DNA of 64,000 nt from Paenibacillaceae bacterium (GCA_015057705.1 SVDU01000007.1:124001-188000); one strand, 5' to 3'. Positions 25,987 to 34,405 are shown, counted from the first letter of the stretch. Notes: generated from the sequence alone by a model not told the origin. Program-made: numbers and translations.

Positions 25987-26014
25987 AAAAGGCTTATGTC
26001 AGCTAAAGATCTAA

Positions 26015-26218
26015 TTAAGCCAGGCAAACATTAACTGCCTGCAGACCGCGATTTCCTTCTGTTGTTTCATAAGTTACCTTCTGGCCCTCTTCAAGAGTCT
26101 TGTAACCATCAGAAACGATTCCGGAGAAGTGTACGAATACTTCCTCGCCTGTTGCATCATTAACGATGAAACCATATCCCTTAGCACCATTAAACCATTT
26201 TACTGTACCGTTGTTCAT
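26015..26218 (-). CDS. Cold-shock protein (CspA family)
   Basis: 67-aa single cold-shock domain, an RNA chaperone. RNP1-like KGYGFI (within [14 protein letters not shown]) and RNP2-like VFVHFSGI are both present. AGGAGG lies before the ATG. The 5' leader contains a 16-base perfect inverted repeat (26276-26329), which may take part in temperature-dependent control. Confidence 0.96.
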   Translation of the reverse strand: MNNGTVKWFNGAKGYGFIVNDATGEEVFVHFSGIVSDGYKTLEEGQKVTYETTEGNRGLQAVNVCLA

Positions 26219-26275
26219 AACGTGTACCTCCTATAATAAATAAAAAATAATTTGATATATCGATGAAACAAAAAA

Positions 26276-26329
26276 TCACATATTTTTGTAAACCATCATC
26301 CGAAAATAATGACTTACAAAAATATGTGA
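26276..26329 (-). promoter_or_regulatory. Perfect 16-base inverted repeat in the cold-shock 5' leader
   Basis: TCACATATTTTTGTAA (26276-26291) is exactly complementary to 26314-26329 with a 22-base loop, about 60 bases upstream of the cold-shock ATG. AT-rich and without a T-run after it on the minus strand, so it is more likely an mRNA structure or operator than a terminator. Confidence 0.5.
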
Positions 26330-26416
26330 AATCATAACTCCATTCGATATTACACGTACATTCTACCCCGAAAACGCAAAAATGTCAAGACAAAACTAAC
26401 ATTCCCCTATATTAAA

Positions 26417-26457
26417 AACAGGGTCCAATCTCTGTTTCAAGAGGTATGGGCCCTGTT
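26417..26457 (-). terminator. Terminator of the rplJ-rplL unit
   Basis: AACAGGGTCC (26417-26426) pairs with GGGCCCTGTT (26448-26457) allowing a G-T pair; on the minus strand a T-rich stretch follows. It lies 21 bases after the rplL stop. Confidence 0.7.
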
Positions 26458-26478
26458 CTGTTATAGACGTAAATTTAA

Positions 26479-26850
26479 TTACTTTAAAGTAACTTTTGCG
26501 CCTTCTGCTTCTAAAGCAGCTTTGATCTGATCTGCTTCTTCTTTGGAAGCGCCAGCCTTTAATACCTTAGGAGCTCCGTCAACTACGTCTTTAGCTTCTT
26601 TTAAGCCTAAGCCAGTAGCTTCACGAACAACTTTGATAACTTTAACCTTGTTAGGACCAACTTCTGTTAATTCTACGTCGAATTCAGTCTTCTCTTCAGC
26701 TTCTGCTGCTGGGCCTGCTGCTGCAACTACTACGCCTGCTGCTGCAGATACACCAAATTCTTCCTCACATGCCTTTACTAATTCGTTTAATTCTAATACA
26801 GATAATTCTTTGATCGCTTCGATAAATTCAGCTGTTGTTAACTTTGCCAT
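26479..26850 (-). CDS. rplL: 50S ribosomal protein L7/L12
   Basis: 123 aa, the multicopy stalk protein that recruits translation GTPases. N-terminal dimerisation part ([20 protein letters not shown]), Ala-rich hinge ([19 protein letters not shown]), and the conserved C-terminal domain ([38 protein letters not shown]). Downstream of rplJ, with which it forms the L10(L12)4 complex. Confidence 0.98.
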   Translation of the reverse strand: MAKLTTAEFIEAIKELSVLELNELVKACEEEFGVSAAAGVVVAAAGPAAEAEEKTEFDVELTEVGPNKVKVIKVVREATGLGLKEAKDVVDGAPKVLKAGASKEEADQIKAALEAEGAKVTLK

Positions 26851-26891
26851 GATAATATACCTCCGTAATTAATATGTTTGATTTTTTTAAT

Positions 26892-26972
26892 GGAAGTTCA
26901 GCTCGCCTTTGGCTCACCGAACAGCTAATTTTCTAAATTCAAGCTGCGTTTCGCCTGCTTTCATTAAGAAAA
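26892..26972 (-). repeat. Intergenic hairpin element, copy A (rplJ-rplL)
   Basis: Starts GGAAGTTCAGCTCGCC and contains GGCTCACCGAACAGC, then TTTTCTAAATTCA and, near 26960, AAGAAAATT. The order of conserved blocks matches copies at 27535 and 28573. It lies between rplJ and rplL. Confidence 0.55.
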
Positions 26973-27467
26973 TTATGCTTCTGCGCCCTGTCCGTCTGCA
27001 ATCTGCTTGAGAACACGTGCAAAGTTTGTAATAGGAGACTGGATGCTTCCCAGTAACTTTCCAAGAAGAATTTCCCTGGAAGGAATATTGGAGATCTTCT
27101 CCATAGCTTTTGCATCGTAGAATACGCCTTCTACAACGCCGCCCTTGATTTCAAGAGCTGGAGCTTTCTTTGCGAATTCAGCCAGAATTCTTGCTGGAGC
27201 TGTCGCATCTGTCTTGGATACAGCGATTGCTGTAGGTCCTTCCAGAACTGGACCCAGTGCTTCAAAATCTGTTCCCTTAGCAGCGAAACGGATCATGGTA
27301 TTTTTATATACCTTGTAAGAAATTCCAGCCTCTCTTAATTTCTTACGAAGTTCTGTATCCTGAGCAACTGTGATACCACGGTAGTCTACAACTACTGCAG
27401 TCTCAGCGCCTTCCAGTAATTCCTTAATCTCGCTTACTACTGGCTGTTTTAATTCAACTTTTGCCAT
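26973..27467 (-). CDS. rplJ: 50S ribosomal protein L10
   Basis: 164 aa, anchors L12 dimers to the ribosome. Opens MAKVELKQPVVSEIKELL and has AVVVDYRGITVAQDTELRK, YKVYKNTMIRFA and the C-terminal L12-binding helix. Preceded by its own promoter and an L10-type leader at 27632-27757, so it should be under L10(L12)4 feedback. Confidence 0.98.
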   Translation of the reverse strand: MAKVELKQPVVSEIKELLEGAETAVVVDYRGITVAQDTELRKKLREAGISYKVYKNTMIRFAAKGTDFEALGPVLEGPTAIAVSKTDATAPARILAEFAKKAPALEIKGGVVEGVFYDAKAMEKISNIPSREILLGKLLGSIQSPITNFARVLKQIADGQGAEA

Positions 27468-27534
27468 TATGGTTTACCTCCTGTTTAGTCTAAGCCCTGC
27501 AGCTGCCTGCAAAAGCCTGTTCGTATAAACTGCA

Positions 27535-27620
27535 AAGGAAGTCCGATTAGCCCAGAGGGCTAACTGAACGGTTATTTTTCCAAATTCAGTCAACGCTTGC
27601 GCATGAACTTACTTAGAAAA
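27535..27620 (-). repeat. Intergenic hairpin element, copy B (upstream of rplJ)
   Basis: Starts AAGGAAGTCCGATTAGCC, then GGCTAACTGAACGG, TTTTTCCAAATTCAG and AGAAAAAT. TTAGCCCAGAGGGCTAA is itself a hairpin. It is related to copies A and C. Confidence 0.55.
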
Positions 27621-27631
27621 ATATACCAAAG

Positions 27632-27757
27632 AAAAACCTCTCCGCCAAATGGACAGAGAGGTTTACAATTCATTTACAAAAAATGATTCTTGTACATTCC
27701 TCGGCAGGCGTTATCACCTTATGCCTTGCGGCACCTGCTGTCTTCGGCAGTTAATAC
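27632..27757 (-). ncRNA. L10 leader with intrinsic attenuator
   Basis: On the minus strand the leader starts near AACTGCCGAAGACAGCAGG, with GCCGCAAGGCATAAGG and CGCCTGCCGAGGAATG, the kink-turn-containing L10(L12)4 site seen in Firmicutes. It ends with the stem AACCTCTCTGTCC / GGCGGAGAGGTTTTTC (27632-27665). Excess L10-L12 complex bound to the leader would favour termination before rplJ. Confidence 0.85.
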
Positions 27758-27763
27758 TAAAAT

Positions 27764-27792
27764 AGTATAACATTATATATAATACATGTCAA
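27764..27792 (-). promoter_or_regulatory. Promoter of rplJ-rplL
   Basis: Minus strand: consensus TTGACA (27787-27792), 17-base spacer, TATACT (27764-27769). It begins just downstream of rplA and feeds the L10 leader. Confidence 0.8.
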
Positions 27793-27805
27793 CCACAAAG
27801 CAAAA

Positions 27806-28501
27806 TTAGTTCATTAACTTTGCTACATTCAGCTTTACGCCAGGTCCCATTGTGGAAGCAAGGGTAACGCTCTTTAAATAAGCACCTTTAACTGTACTTG
27901 GTTTTGCTTTTACGATTGCATCAACAAGCGTCTGGAAGTTGTCCGCTAACTGCTCTTCTGTAAAAGAAGCTTTTCCAACTGGCACGTGGATAATATTTGT
28001 TTTATCAAGTCTGTACTCAACCTTACCAGCTTTGATATCATTGATTGCTTTTGTTACATCCATGGTAACTGTACCAGCTTTTGGGTTTGGCATTAAGCCC
28101 TTAGGTCCAAGGACACGTCCTAAACGACCAACTACACCCATCATGTCTGGAGTAGCAACAACTACATCAAAATCCAACCAGCCTTCGTTCTGGATCTTCG
28201 GAATTAATTCCTCTGCTCCTACGTAGTCTGCTCCTGCAGCCTGTGCTTCATCAGCCTTAGGACCCTTAGCGAAAACTAAGATGCGAACAGTTTTACCTGT
28301 ACCGTGAGGAAGTACTACGGCACCACGGATCTGCTGGTCTGCGTGACGTCCGTCACAACCGGTTCTGATATGAGCTTCAATGGTTTCATCAAATTTAGCA
28401 CTTGCATTCGTCTTAACTAAAGAGATTGCTACTGGTGCATCGTAGAGAACAGCACGATCTACTGTCTTAGCTGCCTCTGCGTATCTTTTTCCTCTTTTCA
28501 T
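27806..28501 (-). CDS. rplA: 50S ribosomal protein L1
   Basis: 231 aa from [25 protein letters not shown] precedes 28501, so the longer upstream frame is not used. Signatures include [37 protein letters not shown] and [14 protein letters not shown]1 binds the mobile stalk of 23S rRNA and represses its own mRNA; a matching hairpin lies at 28518-28546 in its leader. Confidence 0.98.
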   Translation of the reverse strand: MKRGKRYAEAAKTVDRAVLYDAPVAISLVKTNASAKFDETIEAHIRTGCDGRHADQQIRGAVVLPHGTGKTVRILVFAKGPKADEAQAAGADYVGAEELIPKIQNEGWLDFDVVVATPDMMGVVGRLGRVLGPKGLMPNPKAGTVTMDVTKAINDIKAGKVEYRLDKTNIIHVPVGKASFTEEQLADNFQTLVDAIVKAKPSTVKGAYLKSVTLASTMGPGVKLNVAKLMN

Positions 28502-28517
28502 TCTAAATAACCTCCTA

Positions 28518-28546
28518 GTGGTATTGTCGGGGATTTTCCCTCCCAC
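28518..28546 (-). promoter_or_regulatory. Putative L1-binding hairpin before rplA
   Basis: Minus strand GTGGGAGGGAAAATCCCC...ATACCAC: outer GTGG/CCAC, asymmetric loop, inner GGGA/TCCC. It is nearly identical to 29107-29134 before rplK. The shape fits the L1 mRNA target as I know it. Confidence 0.55.
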
Positions 28547-28572
28547 GTTACAAAACATCGCCATCCAAGATA

Positions 28573-28657
28573 AAGGAAGTCCGATTTGCTTCGCGGCTCA
28601 CCGAACGGCATGAGTTACGAAACTCTGCCGGCGCTATACTTGGCTTTGATAAGAAGC
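28573..28657 (-). repeat. Intergenic hairpin element, copy C (rplK-rplA)
   Basis: Starts AAGGAAGTCCGATTTGCTTC, contains CGGCTCACCGAACGGC, then AGTTACGAAACT and GCCGGC. Flanked by complementary CCAAGATAAAG / CTTGGCTTT. Related to copies A and B. Confidence 0.55.
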
Positions 28658-29083
28658 TTAAGCCTCTACTGTGATACCCATACTTCTTGCGGTACCAGCG
28701 ATCATGCTCATAGCTGCTTCTACAGATGCAGCGTTTAAATCTGGCATCTTAAGTTCAGCAATCTTCTGTAACTCAGCCTTGGAAATGGTAGCTACTTTTG
28801 TCTTGTTTGGAACTGCAGATCCTGATTTAAGCTTGCAGGCTTTCTTCAGTAATACAGCAGCTGGCGGAGTTTTGGTTATGAAGCTGAAGCTTCTGTCCGC
28901 ATAAACAGTAATAACAACCGGAATGATTAAGTCTCCCTGGTCAGCTGTTCTTGCATTGAACTCTTTTGTAAACTGTACGATGTTTACACCATGCTGTCCA
29001 AGTGCCGGACCTACAGGAGGAGCTGGTGTAGCTTTTCCTGCTGGAATCTGCAATTTGATATATCCCGTTACTTTCTTTGCCAT
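28658..29083 (-). CDS. rplK: 50S ribosomal protein L11
   Basis: 141 aa from [18 protein letters not shown], with AGGAGG upstream of 29083. Contains the typical [33 protein letters not shown] and the C-terminal rRNA-binding GTARSMGI. Binds the GTPase-associated centre of 23S rRNA. Second in the nusG-rplK-rplA order. Confidence 0.98.
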   Translation of the reverse strand: MAKKVTGYIKLQIPAGKATPAPPVGPALGQHGVNIVQFTKEFNARTADQGDLIIPVVITVYADRSFSFITKTPPAAVLLKKACKLKSGSAVPNKTKVATISKAELQKIAELKMPDLNAASVEAAMSMIAGTARSMGITVEA

Positions 29084-29106
29084 AATTAGGCACCTCCTAA
29101 ATAAAT

Positions 29107-29134
29107 GTGGTATTGTCGGGGATTTCCCTCCCAC
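29107..29134 (-). promoter_or_regulatory. Putative L1-binding hairpin before rplK
   Basis: Minus strand GTGGGAGGGAAATCCCC...ATACCAC, about 24 bases upstream of the rplK ATG. Same stem-loop as before rplA, differing by one A. It would let L1 repress the first gene of the L11-L1 pair. Confidence 0.55.
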
Positions 29135-29168
29135 GAGCCTATACAACGGTATAAGCCGCTTTTACTTG

Positions 29169-29684
29169 TTACATCTTCTTTATCTCGCTGAAGTTCAGTT
29201 CTACCGGAGTCTCCCGGCCAAACATCTCAACGTTAATGGTGATGGTTTTCTTACTTTCGTTGATGGACTTGATAGCACCAACAGTATCCTTCCATGCACC
29301 GGAAGTTACCACAACGGTATCTCCCACTTCAAAGCCAACAATGACTTCTTCATTCTTGAATCCAAGCTTTTGCATCTCATCTTCTGTCAGAGGAACCGGT
29401 TTTGATCCAGGACCTACAAAGCCTGTCACACCACGGGTATTACGTACAACATACCATGTATCATCATTCATGAACATGTGTATCAGCACATAACCGGGGA
29501 ACATCTTTTTATCGGCCTTTTTCTCCACGCCATTCTTCAGTTCGATGACGGATTCAAGAGGAACCGATACTTCCAGAATCTGATCCTGCAAGTTTCTGTT
29601 TTCGATTGTTTTTTCAATGTCAACTTTTACTTTGTTTTCATAACCTGAATAGGTATGGACTACATACCAATTTGCTTCTGACAT
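29169..29684 (-). CDS. nusG: Transcription elongation/antitermination factor NusG
   Basis: 171 aa. NGN domain (NWYVVHTYSGYENKVKVDIE, KKMFPGYVLIHMFMND, WYVVRNTRGVTGFVGPG) and C-terminal KOW domain (FEVGDTVVVTSGAWKDTVGAI). Couples RNA polymerase to pausing, Rho or ribosome. It follows secE, the usual order. Confidence 0.98.
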   Translation of the reverse strand: MSEANWYVVHTYSGYENKVKVDIEKTIENRNLQDQILEVSVPLESVIELKNGVEKKADKKMFPGYVLIHMFMNDDTWYVVRNTRGVTGFVGPGSKPVPLTEDEMQKLGFKNEEVIVGFEVGDTVVVTSGAWKDTVGAIKSINESKKTITINVEMFGRETPVELNFSEIKKM

Positions 29685-29707
29685 AAACTCACCTTAACCC
29701 TTACGAA

Positions 29708-29911
29708 TTATAAGATAAAACTGAGACCAAACTTGATGATCAGATCAAGAATCGCAATAATCAGTCCTAGAGCAACCGCAGATGATGTAACAGCGATTGT
29801 TTGTTTCGTTACGGTTTCTTTGTCAGGCCAAACGATCTTGGAGAACTCAGACTTTATGCCTTTGAAAAAGCTTTTTTTCTGAACTCCCTCGTTGTTCACT
29901 GTATCTCCCAT
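29708..29911 (-). CDS. secE: Preprotein translocase subunit SecE
   Basis: 67 aa with one C-terminal membrane segment (~40-64, SSAVALGLIIAILDLIIKFG) and the preceding conserved FFKGIKSEFSKIVWPDKE amphipathic helix. It clamps the SecY channel halves. Lies between rpmG and nusG. Confidence 0.96.
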   Translation of the reverse strand: MGDTVNNEGVQKKSFFKGIKSEFSKIVWPDKETVTKQTIAVTSSAVALGLIIAILDLIIKFGLSFIL

Positions 29912-29930
29912 AAACTGCCTCCTAAACTAA

Positions 29931-30080
29931 TTACTTCGTTTCTTTGTGCATTGTATGGCTCTTACAGAATCGGCAATACTTCTTGGTTTCCATTCTGTCC
30001 GGATGAGTCTTCTTATCCTTGGTCATGTTGTAGTTACGCTGTTTACATTCAGTACATGCCAGTGTGATTTTTGTGCGCAC
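29931..30080 (-). CDS. rpmG: 50S ribosomal protein L33
   Basis: 49 aa with a GTG start (GGAGG eight bases upstream). Reads [19 protein letters not shown], then [18 protein letters not shown]: two CxxC pairs, so this is the zinc-binding form of L33. The gene leads the rpmG-secE-nusG unit. Confidence 0.95.
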   Translation of the reverse strand: MRTKITLACTECKQRNYNMTKDKKTHPDRMETKKYCRFCKSHTMHKETK

Positions 30081-30190
30081 GACTTCCACCTCCACTTAAA
30101 TTATCGTTGTTGTGTTTTCAGTCCCTTTTTTTCTGCTTCAAGAAATTTTGAGCATAAAAAAAAGACCTAAGCTCTTCCATTCGCCCAATT

Positions 30191-30219
30191 ACTATAACAT
30201 ATGGGACCGGATTCGTCAA
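30191..30219 (-). promoter_or_regulatory. Promoter of rpmG-secE-nusG
   Basis: Minus strand TTGACG (30214-30219), 17-base spacer, TATAGT (30191-30196); leader about 100 bases to the rpmG GTG. Confidence 0.75.
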
Positions 30220-30264
30220 TCTTTTTTTGTAAAACCTGCTAAATTGTAGGATTCAGACATTATA

Positions 30265-30305
30265 ACACGGGAAACTTAAAAAAGCAAGCCTAAAGTTTCC
30301 CGTGT
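30265..30305 (-). terminator. Hairpin after rfbD
   Basis: ACACGGGAAACTT (30265-30277) is perfectly complementary to 30293-30305. It lies seven bases after the rfbD stop. No long T-run follows on the minus strand; a T-rich run follows on the plus strand. Confidence 0.6.
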
Positions 30306-30311
30306 CTGTTT

Positions 30312-31157
30312 TTAATACTCGATCTCTGTCAGATACCGCCTTAATGCATCCTGCCAGGAAGGCAGCGGCTGAAAACCATTTTCTATCAGCTTATCCTTGC
30401 TGATACGGCTGTTCATCGGACGTTTAGCCTTGACCGGGAACTGATCGGAGGTAACCGGTTCAACCGTAACATTCATGCCTGACTGTTTAAAAATCTCACA
30501 GGCGAAATCATACCAGCTGCAAAGACCTTCATTGGTAGCATGATAACGGCCGTATTTTTCTGTTTCAATCATATCTACCAGAAGGCGGGCAAGGTCAAAA
30601 GTATAAGTAGGAGAACCAATCTGGTCTGCTACAACACTCAGTTTATCCCTGGTTTTCCCCAGATTCAGCATGGTCTTTATAAAGTTTTTGCCATTTACTC
30701 CGAATACCCAGGCAATACGTACGATGAAATACTTTTTAAGGTTTTCTTCAACTTCCAGTTCTCCCTCGTACTTGGTCTGCCCGTAGATATTTAACGGTTC
30801 TCTTTGATCATCAGGCTCCCAGGGGCGGGTTCCCTGACCGTTAAATACGTAATCCGTACTGATATACATCATTGGGATGTCCAGTACTTTACACACCCTG
30901 GCAATATTTCCGGTTCCCCTGGCATTCACAGCTCTGCATAATTCCTCGTTGTCCTCTGCAGCATCTACAGCTGTATATGCGGCACAATGAATAACCGAAT
31001 CAGGAGCGGCCTCCCGGATCACACGGTTTACGCTTTCCTCATCCGTGATATCCATCTCTTCAATATCCACGCCAACAGCCTCATGGCCTCTTTTTTTCAG
31101 CTCATTTACTACGTCATATCCAAGCTGGCCTTTTACGCCAGTAACTAATACTTTCAT
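30312..31157 (-). CDS. rfbD: dTDP-4-dehydrorhamnose reductase
   Basis: 281 aa short-chain reductase, last step of dTDP-L-rhamnose synthesis. N-terminal VTGVKGQLGYDVVNEL binds NAD(P)H; CAAYTAVDAAED, STDYVFNGQGTRPW and the catalytic YGQTK are typical of RmlD. The C-terminus has RPMNSRISKDKL. Third gene of the rfbA-B-D operon; the epimerase gene rfbC is not in the window. Confidence 0.96.
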   Translation of the reverse strand: MKVLVTGVKGQLGYDVVNELKKRGHEAVGVDIEEMDITDEESVNRVIREAAPDSVIHCAAYTAVDAAEDNEELCRAVNARGTGNIARVCKVLDIPMMYISTDYVFNGQGTRPWEPDDQREPLNIYGQTKYEGELEVEENLKKYFIVRIAWVFGVNGKNFIKTMLNLGKTRDKLSVVADQIGSPTYTFDLARLLVDMIETEKYGRYHATNEGLCSWYDFACEIFKQSGMNVTVEPVTSDQFPVKAKRPMNSRISKDKLIENGFQPLPSWQDALRRYLTEIEY

Positions 31158-31182
31158 CGCTGCCTCACTTTACCATTGGAAT

Positions 31183-32205
31183 TTATAAACGTTTTCCGTA
31201 CATATTATCAAAATAATTCTGGTATTCTCCGTTTACAATATGTTTCCACCAGTCTTCATGATCCAGGTACCACTGAATGGTCTGGCGGATTCCGGTGTCA
31301 AAATTGTATTTCGGCTTCCAGCCAAGCTCTGTTTCCAGCTTCTTCGGGTCAATAGCGTAGCGTCTGTCATGCCCTGGACGGTCTGTTACATATTTAATTA
31401 AGCTTTCTGGTTTATCCAGTTCTCTTAAAATAGTTTTTACCACTTCTAAATTGGTGCGCTCGTTGTGTCCGCCTACATTATAGACTTCTCCTACTCTGCC
31501 TTCGTGAATGATTAAATCAATCGCCTCACAGTGGTCCGATACATGAAGCCAGTCTCTTACATTCTCTCCTGTTCCATATACTGGAAGATCCTCATCTGCC
31601 AGCGCACGGCTGATAATAAGCGGAATCAGCTTTTCAGGGAAATGATAGGGGCCGTAGTTATTGGAGCATCTGGATATAGTAACAGGAAGCCCGAACGTTC
31701 TCTGATATGCCAGAACAAATAAGTCTGCACTGGCTTTTGATGAAGAATAAGGACTTGAAGTATGGAGCGGAGTTTCTTCTGTAAAGAATAAATCCGGACG
31801 GTCAAGTGGTAAATCACCGTAAACTTCATCGGTGGAAACCTGATGGTAACGCTTAATGCCATAGGTACGGCATGCATCAAGTAATGTAGTGGTACCCATT
31901 ACATTGGTTCTTACAAAGCTTTCAGGATCTGTAATAGAACGGTCTACGTGACTTTCTGCTGCAAAGTTAACCACCATATCTGGTTTTTCTTTTTCAAACA
32001 GTTCAAAAATAAAAGCTCTGTCTGCGATATCACCTTTGATAAAGCGATAATTCGGTTTGTCTTCTACCGGTTTTAAGGTTTCTAAATTACCTGCATAGGT
32101 TAAGAGGTCCAGATTGATAATCTCATAGTCCGGGTATTTATTTACCATATGATGTACGAAGTTTCCGCCGATAAATCCAGCTCCTCCGGTTACGATTATT
32201 TTCAT
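31183..32205 (-). CDS. rfbB: dTDP-glucose 4,6-dehydratase
   Basis: 340 aa extended short-chain dehydrogenase. TGGAGFIGGNFVHHM binds NAD+; AAESHVDRSI, STDEVYGDLP and catalytic YSSSKASADLF (YxxxK) are present, plus RCSNNYGPYHFPEKLIP and DRPGHDRRYAID. Converts dTDP-glucose to the 4-keto-6-deoxy sugar. Second gene of the operon, 12 bases after rfbA. Confidence 0.97.
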   Translation of the reverse strand: MKIIVTGGAGFIGGNFVHHMVNKYPDYEIINLDLLTYAGNLETLKPVEDKPNYRFIKGDIADRAFIFELFEKEKPDMVVNFAAESHVDRSITDPESFVRTNVMGTTTLLDACRTYGIKRYHQVSTDEVYGDLPLDRPDLFFTEETPLHTSSPYSSSKASADLFVLAYQRTFGLPVTISRCSNNYGPYHFPEKLIPLIISRALADEDLPVYGTGENVRDWLHVSDHCEAIDLIIHEGRVGEVYNVGGHNERTNLEVVKTILRELDKPESLIKYVTDRPGHDRRYAIDPKKLETELGWKPKYNFDTGIRQTIQWYLDHEDWWKHIVNGEYQNYFDNMYGKRL

Positions 32206-32217
32206 TGATTTGCTCCT

Positions 32218-33099
32218 TTACTTATCAATATATTTTCCTGCAAGCACATCCATCAGATACTGACCATACTGATTCTTTTTTAATGGCTCTATGCTCTTTT
32301 CCAGCTGATCCTGTGTGATCCAGTGGTTTAAATAAGCAATCTCCTCCAGACAGGCAATTTTTCTGTGCTGATGGGTTTCCATGGTACGGACAAAATTAGT
32401 AGCATCTACCAAAGACTCATGAGTCCCTGTGTCAAGCCAGGTAAAGCCCTGACCCAGAAGTTCCACATCAAGCATTCCCTCTTCTAAGTAAATGCGGTTT
32501 AAATCTGTTATCTCCAGCTCGCCGCGGGCGGATGGCTTTAAGTTCTTCGCATATTCCACAACTTTATTATCGTAGAAATAAAGTCCTGTCACGCAGTAAT
32601 TGCTCTTGGGAGCAGATGGCTTTTCTTCAATGGAAATTGCTTTTCCTTCGGAATCAAATTCCACGATACCAAAACGCTCCGGATCATCCACGTAATAACC
32701 GAAAACGGTTGCTCCAACTTTTTTATTTGCTGCATGAAGAAGTCGTTTGGTAAGACCGTGGCCTGCAAAGATGTTATCTCCAAGAATCATGGCAACGCTG
32801 TCGTCTCCGATAAATTCTTCTCCGATGACAAACGCCTGGGCAAGACCATCTGGAGAAGGCTGAACTGCGTAAGTTAACTGAATTCCAAACTGTGAGCCAT
32901 TTCCTAACAGCGCCTCAAACCGTGGTGTATCATCGGGCGTGGATATAATCAGGATATCCCGGATTCCTGCATTCATTAATACGGAAAGCGGATAGTAAAT
33001 CATGGGTTTATCATAGATAGGCAGTAACTGTTTCGACGTTACCATGGTAAGTGGATACAGCCTGGTGCCGGACCCCCCGGCAAGAATTATTCCCTTCAT
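32218..33099 (-). CDS. rfbA: Glucose-1-phosphate thymidylyltransferase
   Basis: 293 aa. Nucleotidyltransferase signature [16 protein letters not shown], then [30 protein letters not shown] and [18 protein letters not shown]. Makes dTDP-glucose for rhamnose in surface polysaccharide. GGAGG precedes the ATG. Its upstream promoter has the 19-base spacer and dyad of MerR-controlled promoters. Confidence 0.97.
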   Translation of the reverse strand: MKGIILAGGSGTRLYPLTMVTSKQLLPIYDKPMIYYPLSVLMNAGIRDILIISTPDDTPRFEALLGNGSQFGIQLTYAVQPSPDGLAQAFVIGEEFIGDDSVAMILGDNIFAGHGLTKRLLHAANKKVGATVFGYYVDDPERFGIVEFDSEGKAISIEEKPSAPKSNYCVTGLYFYDNKVVEYAKNLKPSARGELEITDLNRIYLEEGMLDVELLGQGFTWLDTGTHESLVDATNFVRTMETHQHRKIACLEEIAYLNHWITQDQLEKSIEPLKKNQYGQYLMDVLAGKYIDK

Positions 33100-33131
33100 T
33101 ATTTGTTTCCTCCATATTCATTCATACAGCT

Positions 33132-33162
33132 ATCATAAAGGGTGACGTAACGTCACGGTCAA
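33132..33162 (-). promoter_or_regulatory. MerR-type promoter of rfbABD with a 19-base spacer and central dyad
   Basis: Minus strand TTGACC (33157-33162), 19-base spacer, TATGAT (33132-33137). The spacer carries the dyad GTGACGTTACGTCAC (33142-33156). An overlong 19-base spacer with a dyad between the boxes is the hallmark of MerR-activated promoters. The adjacent gene upstream encodes a MerR-methyltransferase fusion. Confidence 0.75.
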
Positions 33163-33184
33163 GTCTTTTTCTATTACTTTTTTC

Positions 33185-34375
33185 TTATTTTCTGCAAATA
33201 AATACCCCTGCCTGCTTTGTAATAGGAATATATCCCTTTTTTCCCATCTTCTTTTCCAGGTAGGCACGGAATTCTTCATATCTGTCACTTAGAAACTCCT
33301 GCTGATTGCCGTGGCAGGATAATATATATTCCATCAGGGCACCTGCATCTGTCACTTCCAGATGGTCATCGTATATTTCTTTTCTTACAGATTTAAAATG
33401 TTTTCCTAAAATCTCTTCTCCATTTTCCAGTCCAAACACATCATAAAGATTTACCTCAGAAAGCGCAATTCTGGAATCAAACTCCATCACCAGCTGTCTG
33501 ATCTCCTTCATATGTTCCCTGCCATAGGTGCTGCAATAAAAGATTCCGTCTTTTTTTAAGACGCTGGTAACCTGAGTCAATGCAGCATCCAGATTGGTTA
33601 AATAAAACAGCACATGATTGGCAGCGACAGCATTGAAGCTTTCTTTCGGCTTTTTAATCTGTCTGCAGTCCAGAACTTCAAATGTTATCTGCCCCTTTAC
33701 CTGTTTTAGGTTTTCCTGGGCATCACGAACCATGCCCTTGGATACATCCGTAAGGCAAAGTACTGCATCGGCAGGAATCCGTTCTTTATTTACCCGCCAT
33801 AATTCTCCATTTCCACAGCCAAGTTCCAGAATGTTTCTGCCATTTAAAGGCTCCATCTGTTTATAAAGCCACTGGAACCAGCCCTCGGGATTGGTGGCAT
33901 ATTTTTTATGGAGACCAATTCGGATGCTCACATTGGCTGCATCCTTGTATTGTTCCACCAGAGTCTTTTCCATATTTGTAATATGGATTAAGTGAAGAAT
34001 TTTATTCCAGTCTGCAGCCTGGTGGTCGTCCACCAGTTTTGAGGTTTCTGTTAATGTCTGCTCTACCAGTTTCAAATGTTCAATTCTCTTACGGATCAGA
34101 CTCAGCTGAAGCTTAATTGATTCTCCCACGTAGTCATGATCCTTATCATTAATGGTAATGGAACGGATTTCATCCAGTGAAAATCCAAGATATTTGAGAG
34201 AGAGTATCTTTTGCAGTTTTGCAAAATCCGAATCAGTATAAAGCCGGTATCCGCCTGCACTCATGCATGCCGGCTTTAACAGTCCCTGTTTGTCATAATA
34301 ACGAATCGTCCGTATAGAGACACTGGCCTTCTTTGCGAATTCCCCCGAAGTATAATATCCCTCCATATGATTCAT
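33185..34375 (-). CDS. MerR-family regulator fused to a SAM-dependent methyltransferase
   Basis: 396 aa. Residues ~5-75 are a MerR winged helix (YTSGEFAKKASVSIRTIRYYDKQGLL, then GYRLYTDSDFAKLQKIL), followed by a coiled-coil dimerisation helix to about 130. From about 185 a class I methyltransferase follows: ILELGCGNGELWRV (motif I), VLCLTDVSKGMVRDA, FNAVAANHVLFYL and LKKDGIFYCSTYG. In MerR proteins this half is the effector domain, so SAM or a methylation substrate may be the signal. The start could be the Met at residue 4. It lies just upstream of the MerR-type rfbA promoter and 30 bases after the acetyltransferase gene. Confidence 0.9.
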   Translation of the reverse strand: MNHMEGYYTSGEFAKKASVSIRTIRYYDKQGLLKPACMSAGGYRLYTDSDFAKLQKILSLKYLGFSLDEIRSITINDKDHDYVGESIKLQLSLIRKRIEHLKLVEQTLTETSKLVDDHQAADWNKILHLIHITNMEKTLVEQYKDAANVSIRIGLHKKYATNPEGWFQWLYKQMEPLNGRNILELGCGNGELWRVNKERIPADAVLCLTDVSKGMVRDAQENLKQVKGQITFEVLDCRQIKKPKESFNAVAANHVLFYLTNLDAALTQVTSVLKKDGIFYCSTYGREHMKEIRQLVMEFDSRIALSEVNLYDVFGLENGEEILGKHFKSVRKEIYDDHLEVTDAGALMEYILSCHGNQQEFLSDRYEEFRAYLEKKMGKKGYIPITKQAGVFICRK

Positions 34376-34405
34376 ATTCCTCTCCCCCTCTCCATTTAAC
34401 CCTTA

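Noticed and set aside
30081-30260. tRNA gene between rfbD and rpmG
   Set aside because: Looked for a cloverleaf and the TTCGA loop; only a promoter and a terminator-like hairpin are present.
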